From assembly GCA_035637175.1 (NCBI GenBank), contig DASPXS010000283.1:1-17412 (forward strand): a stretch of 17,412 bases of DNA. Reading direction: 5' to 3'. This document shows, in pieces, positions 6,461-13,488 of the stretch. Origin of the DNA: AV2 sp035637175 (GTDB lineage: Bacteria; Verrucomicrobiota; Verrucomicrobiia; Limisphaerales; AV2). Numbering within the stretch: the first letter of the stretch is position 1; the number at the start of each line of letters is the position of its first letter. The notes under the pieces were generated by a model. That model did no database searches and was not told the DNA's origin. It was given only the letters and a program-made list of their open reading frames with translations. The position numbers and the translations under genes are program-made.

Positions 6461-7057
6461 ATGGCAATTCTGAACGGAAAATACTGGGAAGACCGATACC
6501 AGGCCAAGGATATGCCCTGGGAAAAAGGCGAGCCATCGCCCGGTCTGGTCGATTTTCTGGCCGCGCATCCGGAGTTGCGGCGCGGCACAGTTTGCGTGCC
6601 CGGTTGCGGCACCGGCCACGACGCGCGCGCCTGGGCCCGGGCCGGGTTTGACGCGTCCGGTTTTGACATCGCGCCGTCCGCCGTCCAACTGGCGAAGGAA
6701 TGGACCGCCGCCGCGGGTCTGCAAGCCCGGTTTGCCTGTGAAGACTTTCTCCAGAGCGAACCGCCCTTCCTCTTTGACTGGGTGTTCGAACACACCCTCT
6801 TTTGCGCGATTGACCCGCGCGACCGCAACGTTTACGTGCAGGCCGTGCTCCGCTGGTTGAAACCCGAGGGAAACTATCTCGCGGTGAACTACCTGATCCC
6901 CGGGGAGGACGGCCCGCCCTTCGGCACCACGCGGGATGAATTGATGAAACGGTTCTCACCGCATTTCGATTTGTTGAGCGAATCGGTGCCGCGTTCCTAT
7001 CCAAACCGGACCGGCCTGGAACTCCTGCTCTGGTGGAAGCGAAAACGCGGAGTGTGA
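6461..7057 (+). CDS. SAM-dependent methyltransferase, TPMT (thiopurine S-methyltransferase-like) family
   Basis: The 198-residue protein has the hallmarks of the TPMT-like class I methyltransferases: an N-terminal YWEDRYQAKDMPWEKGEPSP (8-27), SAM-binding motif I VCVPGCGTGHDA (44-55), the acidic end of strand 2 in SGFDIAPSA (66-74), and FDWVFEHTLFCAID (105-118). Members transfer a methyl group from S-adenosylmethionine to thiols, selenium or tellurium compounds, or halide ions; the substrate here cannot be assigned. The family usually runs 190-220 residues, so it is complete. ATG 6461 starts directly at the conserved N-terminal block. It lies 64 bp after the epimerase on the same strand, so cotranscription is possible but unproven, and a link to polysaccharide methylation should not be assumed. 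Confidence 0.85.
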   Translation: MAILNGKYWEDRYQAKDMPWEKGEPSPGLVDFLAAHPELRRGTVCVPGCGTGHDARAWARAGFDASGFDIAPSAVQLAKEWTAAAGLQARFACEDFLQSEPPFLFDWVFEHTLFCAIDPRDRNVYVQAVLRWLKPEGNYLAVNYLIPGEDGPPFGTTRDELMKRFSPHFDLLSESVPRSYPNRTGLELLLWWKRKRGV

Positions 7058-7273
7058 AAGTCAGCCGCAAGCCGCCCTCGCTCGTGTGGTGTCTCAGAAT
7101 TGCGTGTCCCATTCGCGACGTTGGAAAGGCACAGGTCATTGCCAGACGGCACGCTAATTTGTGGTCGTCCTCAAATGTCGATTCCGGGTGATACGTCCGC
7201 AGGAACAGAATTCATCCTGTGAACGCCGAGAGTTGTTGAAACTCACCGATCCCTTCGCCATTGTTTTGCGCCT

Positions 7274-8836
7274 ATGGAACCCGCGGACCCATTGGACGAA
7301 TTGTTGACCTGCAGGCTCGAGCCGGGAAAGAAGGCGGTGGAACCGTGCACGATCGTCATTTTCGGCGCGAGCGGCGACCTGACGGCCCGCAAACTCATTC
7401 CCGCCTGCTACCATCTCTGTCGGGAAAAACAGTTGCCGACGCCTTATCGTATCATCGGTTTCGCCCGGCGGCCAAAGACCGACGACGCCTGGCGGGGGGA
7501 ACTGCGCGCCGCGCTGGAACAATTCTCCCGCACGAAGCCGATCGACGACGGAGTGTGGGCGGAATTCGCCACCAACGTCTTCTACTGCCAGGGCGATATC
7601 TCCGACCCCGCGGCCTATAAAAGACTGGCCGACCGGTTGGCCTCCTTCAGCAACGATCGGTTGCGCCGCAACCTGCTGTTTTACCTGGCCACTTCTCCGA
7701 GTCAGTTCGGCCAGGTCGTGGAGCATTTGCATCAATCGAGCCTGTTGCGCAAAGAGGAAAGCGTCGAACCCGACCAGCGCCTGGTGGTGGAAAAGCCCTT
7801 CGGCCATGACCTCGCCTCGGCGCACAAGCTCAACGCGGAGTTGACCCGTTTCGCCCACGAAAAACAGATCTTCCGCATCGACCATTACCTCGGCAAGGAA
7901 ACGGTCCAGAATATTTTGTTGTTTCGTTTCTCCAATTCGATTTTCGAACAACTCTGGAACCGCCAGTCGGTGGACCACGTCCAGATCACGGTGAGCGAAA
8001 AGCTCGGCGTCGGCACGCGGGGCGGTTATTACGAGGAAGCGGGCGCGCTGCGCGACATGGTGCAAAATCACCTGTTGCAGGTCCTTTCGCTGGTGGCGAT
8101 GGAACCACCGGTAACGCTGGAAGCCGAAGCGATTCGCGATGAAAAGGTCAAATTGCTCAAATCCATTCGCCTGATGCATCCCGGCCAGGTGGACGCGAAT
8201 ATCGTGCGCGGCCAATACACCGCCGGTGAAATCGACGGCCAGCCGCGGCCCGCTTACCGCCACGAACCCAAGGTCAAGCCCGATTCCACCGTCGAAACCT
8301 ACGTCGCCATGCGCCTGCTGATCGACAACTGGCGTTGGTCGAACATTCCGTTTTATTTGCGCACGGGCAAAAACCTGCCGCAGAGCGCGAGCGAAGTGCG
8401 CGTGCAGTTCCGGCGCACGCCCCACGTTCTGTTTGCGGCGCAATGCGGGCCGAAACTCGAAGCCAACGCGATTACGCTGCGGCTGCAGCCCAACGAAGGC
8501 ATTTCACTTCGTTTCAACGGCAAGGTCCCCGGCGCGAGCATGGAAATCCGCCCCGTGCGGATGCACTTCAGTTACGACTCCGAATTCGGCGCCTACACCC
8601 CGGAAGCCTACGAGCGACTGCTCCTGGAAGCCATCGCAGGCGACGCGACGCTCTTCATCCGTCGCGACGAAGTGGAGACGGCCTGGAGCATCGTTGACCC
8701 CATCCGCGAGGCGTGGTCCGGCCGGCCCTTGAGCGGAAAAGAATTCTACCCGGCGGGGACCTGGGGCCCGGTGGCTGCCGACGAATTGCTCGCGCAACGC
8801 GGCCACGCCTGGCGAAACCCGCAGCCGGTCACCTGA
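7274..8836 (+). CDS. zwf: Glucose-6-phosphate 1-dehydrogenase
   Basis: The 520-residue enzyme oxidises glucose-6-phosphate to 6-phosphoglucono-1,5-lactone with NAD(P)+, the entry to the oxidative pentose phosphate pathway. The coenzyme fold begins with IVIFGASGDLTARKLIPA (27-44). VVEKPFG (171-177) and the active-site motif RIDHYLGKETVQN (201-213; D203, H204, K208) follow, then the conserved RGGYYEEAGALRDMVQNHLLQ with the catalytic His at 266. The sugar-phosphate domain fills the C-terminal half (FYLRTGKNLP near 356). Length is typical (480-520). ATG 7274 gives a 26-residue lead before the Rossmann strand, slightly long but normal. Downstream is 6-phosphogluconolactonase, the next enzyme, so this is a zwf-pgl unit. 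Upstream 216 bp (7058-7273) show no recognisable gene or strong regulatory element. Confidence 0.97.
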   Translation: MEPADPLDELLTCRLEPGKKAVEPCTIVIFGASGDLTARKLIPACYHLCREKQLPTPYRIIGFARRPKTDDAWRGELRAALEQFSRTKPIDDGVWAEFATNVFYCQGDISDPAAYKRLADRLASFSNDRLRRNLLFYLATSPSQFGQVVEHLHQSSLLRKEESVEPDQRLVVEKPFGHDLASAHKLNAELTRFAHEKQIFRIDHYLGKETVQNILLFRFSNSIFEQLWNRQSVDHVQITVSEKLGVGTRGGYYEEAGALRDMVQNHLLQVLSLVAMEPPVTLEAEAIRDEKVKLLKSIRLMHPGQVDANIVRGQYTAGEIDGQPRPAYRHEPKVKPDSTVETYVAMRLLIDNWRWSNIPFYLRTGKNLPQSASEVRVQFRRTPHVLFAAQCGPKLEANAITLRLQPNEGISLRFNGKVPGASMEIRPVRMHFSYDSEFGAYTPEAYERLLLEAIAGDATLFIRRDEVETAWSIVDPIREAWSGRPLSGKEFYPAGTWGPVAADELLAQRGHAWRNPQPVT

Positions 8837-8905
8837 ATGCCGCCGGGCGCAGTCGCATTCGGGCCCGGCAGCCGCCGGCAGTCCTTCCCCTTCCCTTCGC
8901 ACACG

Positions 8906-9625
8906 ATGCCAAACTACGAGCTGTTCTCCTTCGCCAACGACGGCGCGCTGGCAGGCGCCGCCGCCGGCCGCTGGCTGGATGAACTCGCCGCGCGCCGTGG
9001 TCTCAACGCGCCCTATGCCGCGGCTTTGTCGGGCGGGCGGGTCGCCAAAAAGTTTTTCATGGCGGTTACCGACCGCGCCAAGGCACGGTCGATTCCGCTC
9101 GCGGAAGCCCATTTTTTCTGGGGCGACGAGCGTTGTGTGCCGCCCACGGACGCCGAAAGCAATTTCGCGCCGGCCAAGGAGCATCTCCTGGACCCGCTCG
9201 GAGTTCCGCCCGACAGAATTCACCGGCTGCGCGGTGAGATTTCACCCGATCGCGCAGCGACGGAAGCGGAGGCCGAGATTTGCCGCATTGCTCCGATGAA
9301 CGCCGCCGGCCAGCCGGTTCTTGACCTGATCTTTCTCGGAATGGGCGAGGACGGACACGTCGCGTCGCTGTTCCCGGGAGCGCCGCCCGAAGTGGTCCGG
9401 AGCAAATCGGTTTATTTGCCGGTTCTCGCCCCCAAACCGCCGCCTCAGCGGATCACGATCAATTTCGCCGCCATCGCGGCCGCGCGGCAGGTCTGGGTGT
9501 TGGCGTCGGGCGCGGGCAAGGAAAATGCCCTGCGCGAATCGCTGGCAACGGACGGCACAACGCCTCTGGCCTGCGTGCTGCGCATGCGGGATAAGACCTC
9601 TATTTTCACCGACATCACAAAATAG
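8906..9625 (+). CDS. pgl: 6-phosphogluconolactonase (DevB/Pgl family)
   Basis: A 239-residue enzyme that hydrolyses 6-phosphogluconolactone to 6-phosphogluconate, acting right after Zwf. Family blocks: AALSGGRVAKKFF (39-51), HFFWGDERCVPPTDAESNF (69-87) and the signature LIFLGMGEDGHVASLFPG (141-158). The frame also has an ATG at 8837, directly after the zwf stop (TGAATG). The 23 residues it would add (PPGAVAFGPGSRR...) are low in family similarity, whereas MPNYELFSFAND at 8906 fits the normal start and a length near 235. Use of the 8837 start with translational coupling cannot be excluded. It is cotranscribed with zwf, and a likely operon end is the intrinsic terminator at 9871-9900, 245 bp downstream. 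Confidence 0.94.
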   Translation: MPNYELFSFANDGALAGAAAGRWLDELAARRGLNAPYAAALSGGRVAKKFFMAVTDRAKARSIPLAEAHFFWGDERCVPPTDAESNFAPAKEHLLDPLGVPPDRIHRLRGEISPDRAATEAEAEICRIAPMNAAGQPVLDLIFLGMGEDGHVASLFPGAPPEVVRSKSVYLPVLAPKPPPQRITINFAAIAAARQVWVLASGAGKENALRESLATDGTTPLACVLRMRDKTSIFTDITK

Positions 9626-9744
9626 GACCGGCGACCCCCCGGCCGCCTCGAGGCGGCACACGGTCGTTTTGGCGGAAATATTGGGACGAGAATTTTTTTT
9701 TGAACGAATTCGGGCGCGGTGGTTTCAAATCATCACTGAAGTAG

Positions 9745-9900
9745 TCAGGCGCTGTTCGCTAAGGGTTGGCAGAGAGGTCCTGTTAGTAATGAGGTTCGAA
9801 CAGCGTATTTAGTTGGCCTCATTACCCTTCTGAGCGCCCGGGTGAGGGCGTTAGTGACCTCATCACCAATTGAGCCGGAGCAATCCGGCTCATTTTTTTT
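9745..9900 (+). ncRNA. Candidate structured noncoding RNA or attenuator ending in an intrinsic terminator
   Basis: Nested complementary segments predict a rod-like fold: GGCGCT (9748-9753) with AGCGCC (9833-9838), AAGGGT (9761-9766) with ACCCTT (9824-9829), and AATGAGG (9788-9794) with CCTCATT (9817-9823). A competing perfect 9-bp helix, CGCTGTTCG (9750-9758) with CGAACAGCG (9797-9805), would disrupt it. A further hairpin TGAGG/CCTCA (9843-9847, 9858-9862) and the terminator follow. The rod with internal loops is loosely reminiscent of 6S RNA, but I recognise no conserved Rfam family motif. Alternatives are an attenuator for accA (its start is 198 bp past the terminator) or simply the 3' UTR of zwf-pgl. 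Pairings were found by eye, with no energy calculation. Confidence 0.4.
9871..9900 (+). terminator. Rho-independent terminator after zwf-pgl / candidate RNA
   Basis: TGAGCCGGA (9871-9879), tetraloop GCAA (9880-9883) and TCCGGCTCA (9884-9892) form a perfect 9-bp stem, followed directly by eight T residues (9893-9900). The GNRA loop, GC-rich stem and T tract make it a strong terminator for plus-strand transcription. Confidence 0.9.
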
Positions 9901-9932
9901 GCCGGAGACGGGGAAAGGAGTCGTGGAATAAT

Positions 9933-10002
9933 GGAGTGTTGAAGCGAAGGAAACCGGGTCCCGGCACTTCACCACTCCAGTACTCCAGCACTCCAGCACT
10001 CC
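9933..10002. repeat. Hairpin repeat plus 8-bp tandem repeat (ACTCCAGC)
   Basis: GGAGTGTTGAAG (9933-9944) pairs with CTTCACCACTCC (9967-9978) at 11 of 12 positions, enclosing the small palindrome CCGGG-T-CCCGG (9954-9964). The right arm runs into 3.6 tandem copies of ACTCCAG(T/C) at 9974-10002. It is too short-period for CRISPR and has no coding role. The element lies between the terminator and accA. Confidence 0.75.
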
Positions 10003-10097
10003 CCCGACCCCACGGCCCTGCTTCGCCCTGAATTCGCCGTTGCGCGGGAGCGACCGGCCCACTAAGGTTTCGACCGGTAAACGTCCGCGCGCGTGCT

Positions 10098-11075
10098 ATG
10101 AAACACTATCTTGATTTCGAGAAGCCGATTGTGGAACTGCAGCGCAAACTGGAAGAACTCAAGAAACATCCGGAAGCCCATTCACTGGGCATCAGTTTCG
10201 AGGAGGAAACCGCGCAGATTGAAGAGAAAATCGAGGAAACCCGGCGGTTGATTTTCTCCAATTTGACGCCTTGGCAACGGGTGCAACTGGCCCGCCATCC
10301 CAAACGCCCGTACACACTGGACTACCTGCAGTTGGCCTTCAGCGATTTTTCCGAATTGCACGGCGACCGCTTTTTTTCGGATGACCGGGCCATCGTCGGC
10401 GGCTTCGCCCGACTGGGCGAACATAAAGTCATCGGCGTGGGCACGCAAAAAGGGCGCGAGACCAAGGAAAACATCCTGCGTAATTTCGGCTCCGCTCATC
10501 CGGAAGGCTATCGCAAGGCGCTTCGGTTGATGCAACTGGCGGACAAGTTCGGGCTCCCGATCATTACGCTCATCGACACCGCAGGCGCCTATCCCGGCAT
10601 TGGCGCGGAGGAACGGCACATCGCCGAGGCCATCGCCTTCAATCTGCGCGAGATGATGCTTTTCGACGTGCCGATCATCGCGGTGGTGATCGGCGAAGGC
10701 GGTTCCGGCGGCGCCCTGGGCATCGGCGTGGCCGACCGCGTGCTGATTCTGGAGAACGCCTATTACTCGGTCATCAGCCCGGAAGGTTGCGCGGCAATCC
10801 TTTGGAAAGACCGCGCGGCCGCGGCGAAGGCGGCCGAGGCGCTCAAAATAACGGCCCGGGACCTCCAGGAACTCGGCCTCGTGGATGAAATCGTCCCCGA
10901 ACCGCTCGGCGGCGCTCACAACGACCCCGCGGCAACCGCGCAGACATTGAAGCAGCACCTGCTCAAACATCTGAAGCAATTGCAAAAACTCTCCTCCGCC
11001 GAACGCCTGAAAAAGCGCTACCACAAATTCCGGTCGTACGGTCATTATCTGGAGCCGCAACCGGCGGCCGCTTAG
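10098..11075 (+). CDS. accA: Acetyl-CoA carboxylase carboxyltransferase subunit alpha
   Basis: The 325-residue protein is the alpha half of the carboxyltransferase that moves the carboxyl group from carboxybiotin to acetyl-CoA, giving malonyl-CoA for fatty acid synthesis. It acts in the cytoplasm with AccD. The N-terminus (about 1-60) is the usual charged helical region starting YLDFEKPIVELQRKLEEL. The crotonase-like core has DFSELHGDRFFSDDRAIVGG (83-102), GRETKENILRNFG (119-131), LIDTAGAYPGIGAEERHIAE (158-177) and the oxyanion-hole glycine motif GEGGSGGALGIG (199-210), then SVISPEGCAAILWKD (224-238). Length and order match bacterial AccA (about 320). ATG 10098 gives the standard MKHYLDFE start, without an obvious Shine-Dalgarno site. 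accD is not in the window. Identification is very secure. Confidence 0.97.
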   Translation: MKHYLDFEKPIVELQRKLEELKKHPEAHSLGISFEEETAQIEEKIEETRRLIFSNLTPWQRVQLARHPKRPYTLDYLQLAFSDFSELHGDRFFSDDRAIVGGFARLGEHKVIGVGTQKGRETKENILRNFGSAHPEGYRKALRLMQLADKFGLPIITLIDTAGAYPGIGAEERHIAEAIAFNLREMMLFDVPIIAVVIGEGGSGGALGIGVADRVLILENAYYSVISPEGCAAILWKDRAAAAKAAEALKITARDLQELGLVDEIVPEPLGGAHNDPAATAQTLKQHLLKHLKQLQKLSSAERLKKRYHKFRSYGHYLEPQPAAA

Positions 11076-11163
11076 AAATTCCGAATGACCCCTGCCGAAT
11101 TGCGAAGTTTGAGGCCCGCCAGGTCGGGATAAGTTCGGCAACCGCCAATTGGCATTCGGATTT
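11076..11163. repeat. Imperfect inverted repeat between accA and manA (ATTCCGAATG / CATTCGGAT type)
   Basis: AAATTCCGAATG at 11076-11087 is matched by CATTCGGATTT at 11153-11163 with one base missing. Inner arms GCCGAA (11094-11099) and TTCGGC (11134-11139) can also pair. The structure fills nearly the whole 94-bp gap and ends 6 bp before the manA start, so it could affect translation of manA. It looks like a further dispersed repeat type, distinct from those elsewhere in the window. Confidence 0.55.
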
Positions 11164-11169
11164 CCTCCC

Positions 11170-12204
11170 ATGCTTTACCCGCTGACGTTCCAGCCGATTT
11201 TCAAAGAGCGCGTCTGGGGCGGACGCAATCTGGAGCGGCTCTATCAAAAAAGTCTGCCCCCCAACGTCTCCATCGGCGAATCGTGGGAAATCACCCACCG
11301 GCCCGAAGGCACGAGCGTGATTGCCAACGGGCCGCTGGCGGGAAAAAATCTCCGCTGGCTGATGGAACATCATGCCGGCGAATTGCTCGGTCCGGCCGGA
11401 TCGCAGGGCGGCCGTTTTCCGCTGCTCGTCAAAATCCTCGACGCCGAGGAGAAACTTTCCCTGCAGGTCCATCCCCCCGCCGACGTTGCCGCCCGCCTCG
11501 GCGGCGAGCCGAAGACGGAGATGTGGTATATCGCCGACGCGCAACCGGGCGCGGAGCTTTACGTCGGTTTGCGCCGCGGCGTGACCCGCCTCGAATTCGA
11601 ACGCAAGATCCAGGACGGGACCGTGGCCGATTGCTTTCATCGCCTGCGCGTCATGCCGGGGGATGTCATGTTCCTTCCCAGCGGCCGCGTTCATGCCATT
11701 GGCGCCGGCCTCGTCATTTTTGAAATCCAACAGAACTCGGACACGACCTATCGCGTGTTTGACTGGAACCGGCTTGGGTTGGACGGCCAACCGCGCGAGC
11801 TGCATGTCGAACAGTCCTTGCAGTGCATTGATTTCAGCGACTTCGAGCCGGCATTGACGAAGGGTGAAATCCAATACTCCGAGCGCGACGAATTTCAGTT
11901 GCGGGTTCTGGTGGATGACCCGCTCTTTACCGTGGAGCAGGTCGTGGATCGGAAAGGTCACCCAATCGAGATTCGCCACTCGCAACCGGAGATCATCGGC
12001 GTTCTGGAGGGCTGCCTCACCGCAACCGGCAGCGATGAACAAGTGACGCTTCGTGCCGGTCACTTTTGTCTGAAACCCGCCTGTGTCGAACGAATGAATC
12101 TCACTTTCCGTCCGCCGGTGAGTTTTCTCCAGATCAGGCCAAACGACCGGAGCCGGCCGCAAAGCAAGGAAGCGACCCCTTCGGACTCGCCCGCCCGCTC
12201 CTGA
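11170..12204 (+). CDS. manA: Mannose-6-phosphate isomerase, type I (phosphomannose isomerase)
   Basis: The 344-residue zinc enzyme interconverts fructose-6-phosphate and mannose-6-phosphate, supplying GDP-mannose synthesis or mannose catabolism. The short Bacillus-type fold begins YPLTFQPIFKERVWGGRNLE (3-22), then GESWEI (36-41). The zinc ligands are visible: LQVHPPAD (Q99, H101), KTEMWYI (E118) and GRVHAIGAG (H175). EIQQNSDTTYRVFDWNR (185-201) is the family C-terminal signature of the active-site domain. A second cupin-like domain follows, ending PVSFLQIRP, with a short polar tail. ATG 11170 is preferred over an in-frame TTG at 11149, because LYPLTFQP is the conserved start. It lies 94 bp after accA. 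Type I is secure; a bifunctional GDP-mannose pyrophosphorylase is excluded by length. Confidence 0.94.
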   Translation: MLYPLTFQPIFKERVWGGRNLERLYQKSLPPNVSIGESWEITHRPEGTSVIANGPLAGKNLRWLMEHHAGELLGPAGSQGGRFPLLVKILDAEEKLSLQVHPPADVAARLGGEPKTEMWYIADAQPGAELYVGLRRGVTRLEFERKIQDGTVADCFHRLRVMPGDVMFLPSGRVHAIGAGLVIFEIQQNSDTTYRVFDWNRLGLDGQPRELHVEQSLQCIDFSDFEPALTKGEIQYSERDEFQLRVLVDDPLFTVEQVVDRKGHPIEIRHSQPEIIGVLEGCLTATGSDEQVTLRAGHFCLKPACVERMNLTFRPPVSFLQIRPNDRSRPQSKEATPSDSPARS

Positions 12205-12214
12205 AATCCACCGA

Positions 12215-12243
12215 GACAAAATTTTGTCGCATATGCGACAAAA
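12215..12243. promoter_or_regulatory. Perfect 22-bp palindrome with an overlapping 14-bp palindrome (operator candidate)
   Basis: TTTTGTCGCAT (12222-12232) is followed immediately by its exact inverse complement ATGCGACAAAA (12233-12243). The left arm also forms GACAAAA-TTTTGTC (12215-12228), so the heptamer GACAAAA/TTTTGTC occurs three times in 29 bp. It lies just after manA (stop at 12204) and 109 bp before the next start codon at 12352. Symmetry without a T tract or loop argues for a dimeric protein-binding site rather than a terminator. I do not recognise the regulator. Confidence 0.6.
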
Positions 12244-12351
12244 GGTTGTACGTCCGTTCGGGAACTGCATGCCGCAGCGGTTTAGAGTTGCCGGCCAGAG
12301 TTTGATTGATTCGCCGCGCCGGACAGCCGACATTTGCATCGACAAAACAGA

Positions 12352-12798
12352 ATGACGGCATCCCAGAAAAGTTTCTTGCGTCGATGGCTCATCAACACCG
12401 TGGCCGTGATGGTCGCGGCGAAAGTCGTCCCGGGAATCGAGTGTGACAACATCATCGCCTTGTTCGCCGCCTCGCTGTTGCTCGGCATTTTCAACGCGCT
12501 GCTGCGCCCTTTACTCCTGCTGCTGTCGCTGCCGTTGGTCCTTGTCACCCTGGGATTGTTCGTCTTTGTCATCAACGCGCTGCTGCTCTATTTCGTGGGT
12601 TACCTGGTGAAATCGTTTGTGGTCGCGAATTTCCGGGCGGCGTTCTGGGGGGCGCTTGTCATCAGTCTGGTTTCACTGGTGCTGAATCTGATTACCGGGA
12701 GCGGCGACCGCCGGATCGAAGTCCGCCGGATCGGAATTCGCCGGAGCAAAACGCGTTCGGACAGGCGCGACGGCGACGGGCCGGTCATTGATGTTTAA
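12352..12798 (+). CDS. Small integral membrane protein, phage_holin_4_2 (YvlD-like) family
   Basis: A 148-residue membrane protein with about four hydrophobic segments: near 11-27, 34-50, 54-83 (very hydrophobic, LLLLLSLPLVLVTLGLFVFVINALLL region, with a turn), and 94-115. Features typical of the PF04020 family are NALLRPLL (48-55), LPLVLVTLGLFVFVINALLL and FWGALVISLVSLVLN. Despite the name, these are usually chromosomal proteins of unknown function with no lysis role. The C-terminal tail (117-148) is strongly charged and contains a pentapeptide-like repeat RRIEV-RRIGI-RRSKT. ATG 12352 is chosen over an in-frame TTG at 12334. It converges on trmB, with only 3 bp between the stop codons, and is preceded by the palindrome at 12215-12243. 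Confidence 0.83.
   Translation: MTASQKSFLRRWLINTVAVMVAAKVVPGIECDNIIALFAASLLLGIFNALLRPLLLLLSLPLVLVTLGLFVFVINALLLYFVGYLVKSFVVANFRAAFWGALVISLVSLVLNLITGSGDRRIEVRRIGIRRSKTRSDRRDGDGPVIDV
12709..12747 (+). repeat. 15-bp in-frame tandem repeat in the tail of the holin-like protein
   Basis: CGCCGGATCGAAGTC (12709-12723), CGCCGGATCGGAATT (12724-12738) and the start of a third unit CGCCGGAGC (12739-12747) lie in tandem. They are in frame (5 codons per unit) and encode RRIEV, RRIGI and RRSK, giving a basic, probably cytoplasmic tail. Confidence 0.7.
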
Positions 12799-12801
12799 TT
12801 T

Positions 12802-13488
12802 TCAACGCCGCTGATAGGCCGCGCGCAGCGTTGCAACCCCTTTCGCCTGAAAATCCTTTTCAAAGTCCGTAATGATGTCACTCAGTTCAGGCGGCGTTTC
12901 CGCCAGGAAAAAATCCGTGTTCGCCGCGAACACCTCGGTCATTTGCGCAAAGTAATCCTCGTCATCCGTCCGCAAGTAAACCGTGCCGCCCGGCGCGAGG
13001 ACCGGCTGGGCCAATTCCGTGAAGCGGGTATTGACCAACCGGTTCTTGCGCTGCTTCCGCTTCGGCCAGGGATCCGGAAAATAAACGTGCAACGCGCGCA
13101 CCGACCCCCGCGGGAGCAGATACTCGATCAGGTACGAGGCTTCGATGCTCACCAATCGCAGATTGGCCAGGCCGGCGCGCATCCCTTTGCGGTCGATTTT
13201 CCGCAGTCGTCCGAGCAGTCGTTCCACAGCCAGAAAATTACGGTCGGGGTGGAGTTGAGCGGAGTGCACGGCAAACGAACCGTCCCCGCTGCCGAGTTCC
13301 ACTTCCAGGGGCTGTGGACGCGGGAACAATTCCGCCGGCTCGAGGGGTTCGACGATGGAGCTCAGCCGGTAAATCAAGGTGGCGGGTGGAACGCGCAACG
13401 CGCGAGGCGGAGCAACCTGGCTGGCGCCGGTTACGCGTTGGCTGTTGTCTCCGACCCCCGGTGAGGGCAAGCCGTCCTGGTGGTTCAT
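12802..13488 (-). CDS. trmB: tRNA (guanine-N7-)-methyltransferase
   Basis: The 228-residue enzyme methylates N7 of G46 in the variable loop of tRNAs using S-adenosylmethionine. Motifs: LEVELGSGDGSFAV (61-74, SAM motif I), FLAVER (85-90), the diagnostic HVYFPDPWPKRKQRKNRLV (134-152) and YLRTDDEDYFAQM (171-183). It ends with a FEKDFQAKG block and AAYQRR, as in other TrmB proteins. The frame extends back to 13677, but ATG 13488 overlaps the TGA of the upstream FIST gene (ATGA, 4 bp), which fits translational coupling and a normal length. The first 40 or so residues are poorly conserved (GASQVAPPRALRVPP). It is last in the minus-strand block and convergent with the holin-like gene. Secure. Confidence 0.95.
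   Translation of the reverse strand: MNHQDGLPSPGVGDNSQRVTGASQVAPPRALRVPPATLIYRLSSIVEPLEPAELFPRPQPLEVELGSGDGSFAVHSAQLHPDRNFLAVERLLGRLRKIDRKGMRAGLANLRLVSIEASYLIEYLLPRGSVRALHVYFPDPWPKRKQRKNRLVNTRFTELAQPVLAPGGTVYLRTDDEDYFAQMTEVFAANTDFFLAETPPELSDIITDFEKDFQAKGVATLRAAYQRR

Larger units (their letters stand above)
9626..10097. other. 472-bp gap between pgl and accA with a structured RNA candidate and repeats
   Basis: No plausible coding sequence was found. From left to right it holds an AT-rich patch with a run of nine T (9693-9701), the folded segment 9745-9900 ending in an intrinsic terminator, the hairpin and tandem repeat block 9933-10002, and about 95 bp before accA that should carry its promoter or leader. 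TTGAAC at 9700-9705 and TCAAAT about 18 bp later form only a weak promoter candidate for the structured segment. Confidence 0.6.

Noticed and set aside
7154..8443. 429-codon minus-strand frame opposite zwf
   Set aside because: It mirrors zwf codons, with compositionally biased residues and no recognisable domain.
9787..9824. Possible tRNA or tRNA-like T-arm (GGTTCGAA at 9793-9800)
   Set aside because: There is no matching 5-bp T-stem, anticodon arm or acceptor stem; the motif is explained by the larger inverted repeats.
9974..10002. CRISPR array
   Set aside because: The unit is only 8 bp with no spacers and no cas genes.
10963..12345. 460-codon minus-strand frame opposite manA and the gap after it
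   Set aside because: It overlaps the whole of manA and the 22-bp palindrome, with no domain signal; a shadow of manA.
12352..12798. Phage lysis cassette suggested by the holin family name
   Set aside because: No endolysin or phage structural genes are nearby, and PF04020 proteins are widespread chromosomal membrane proteins.
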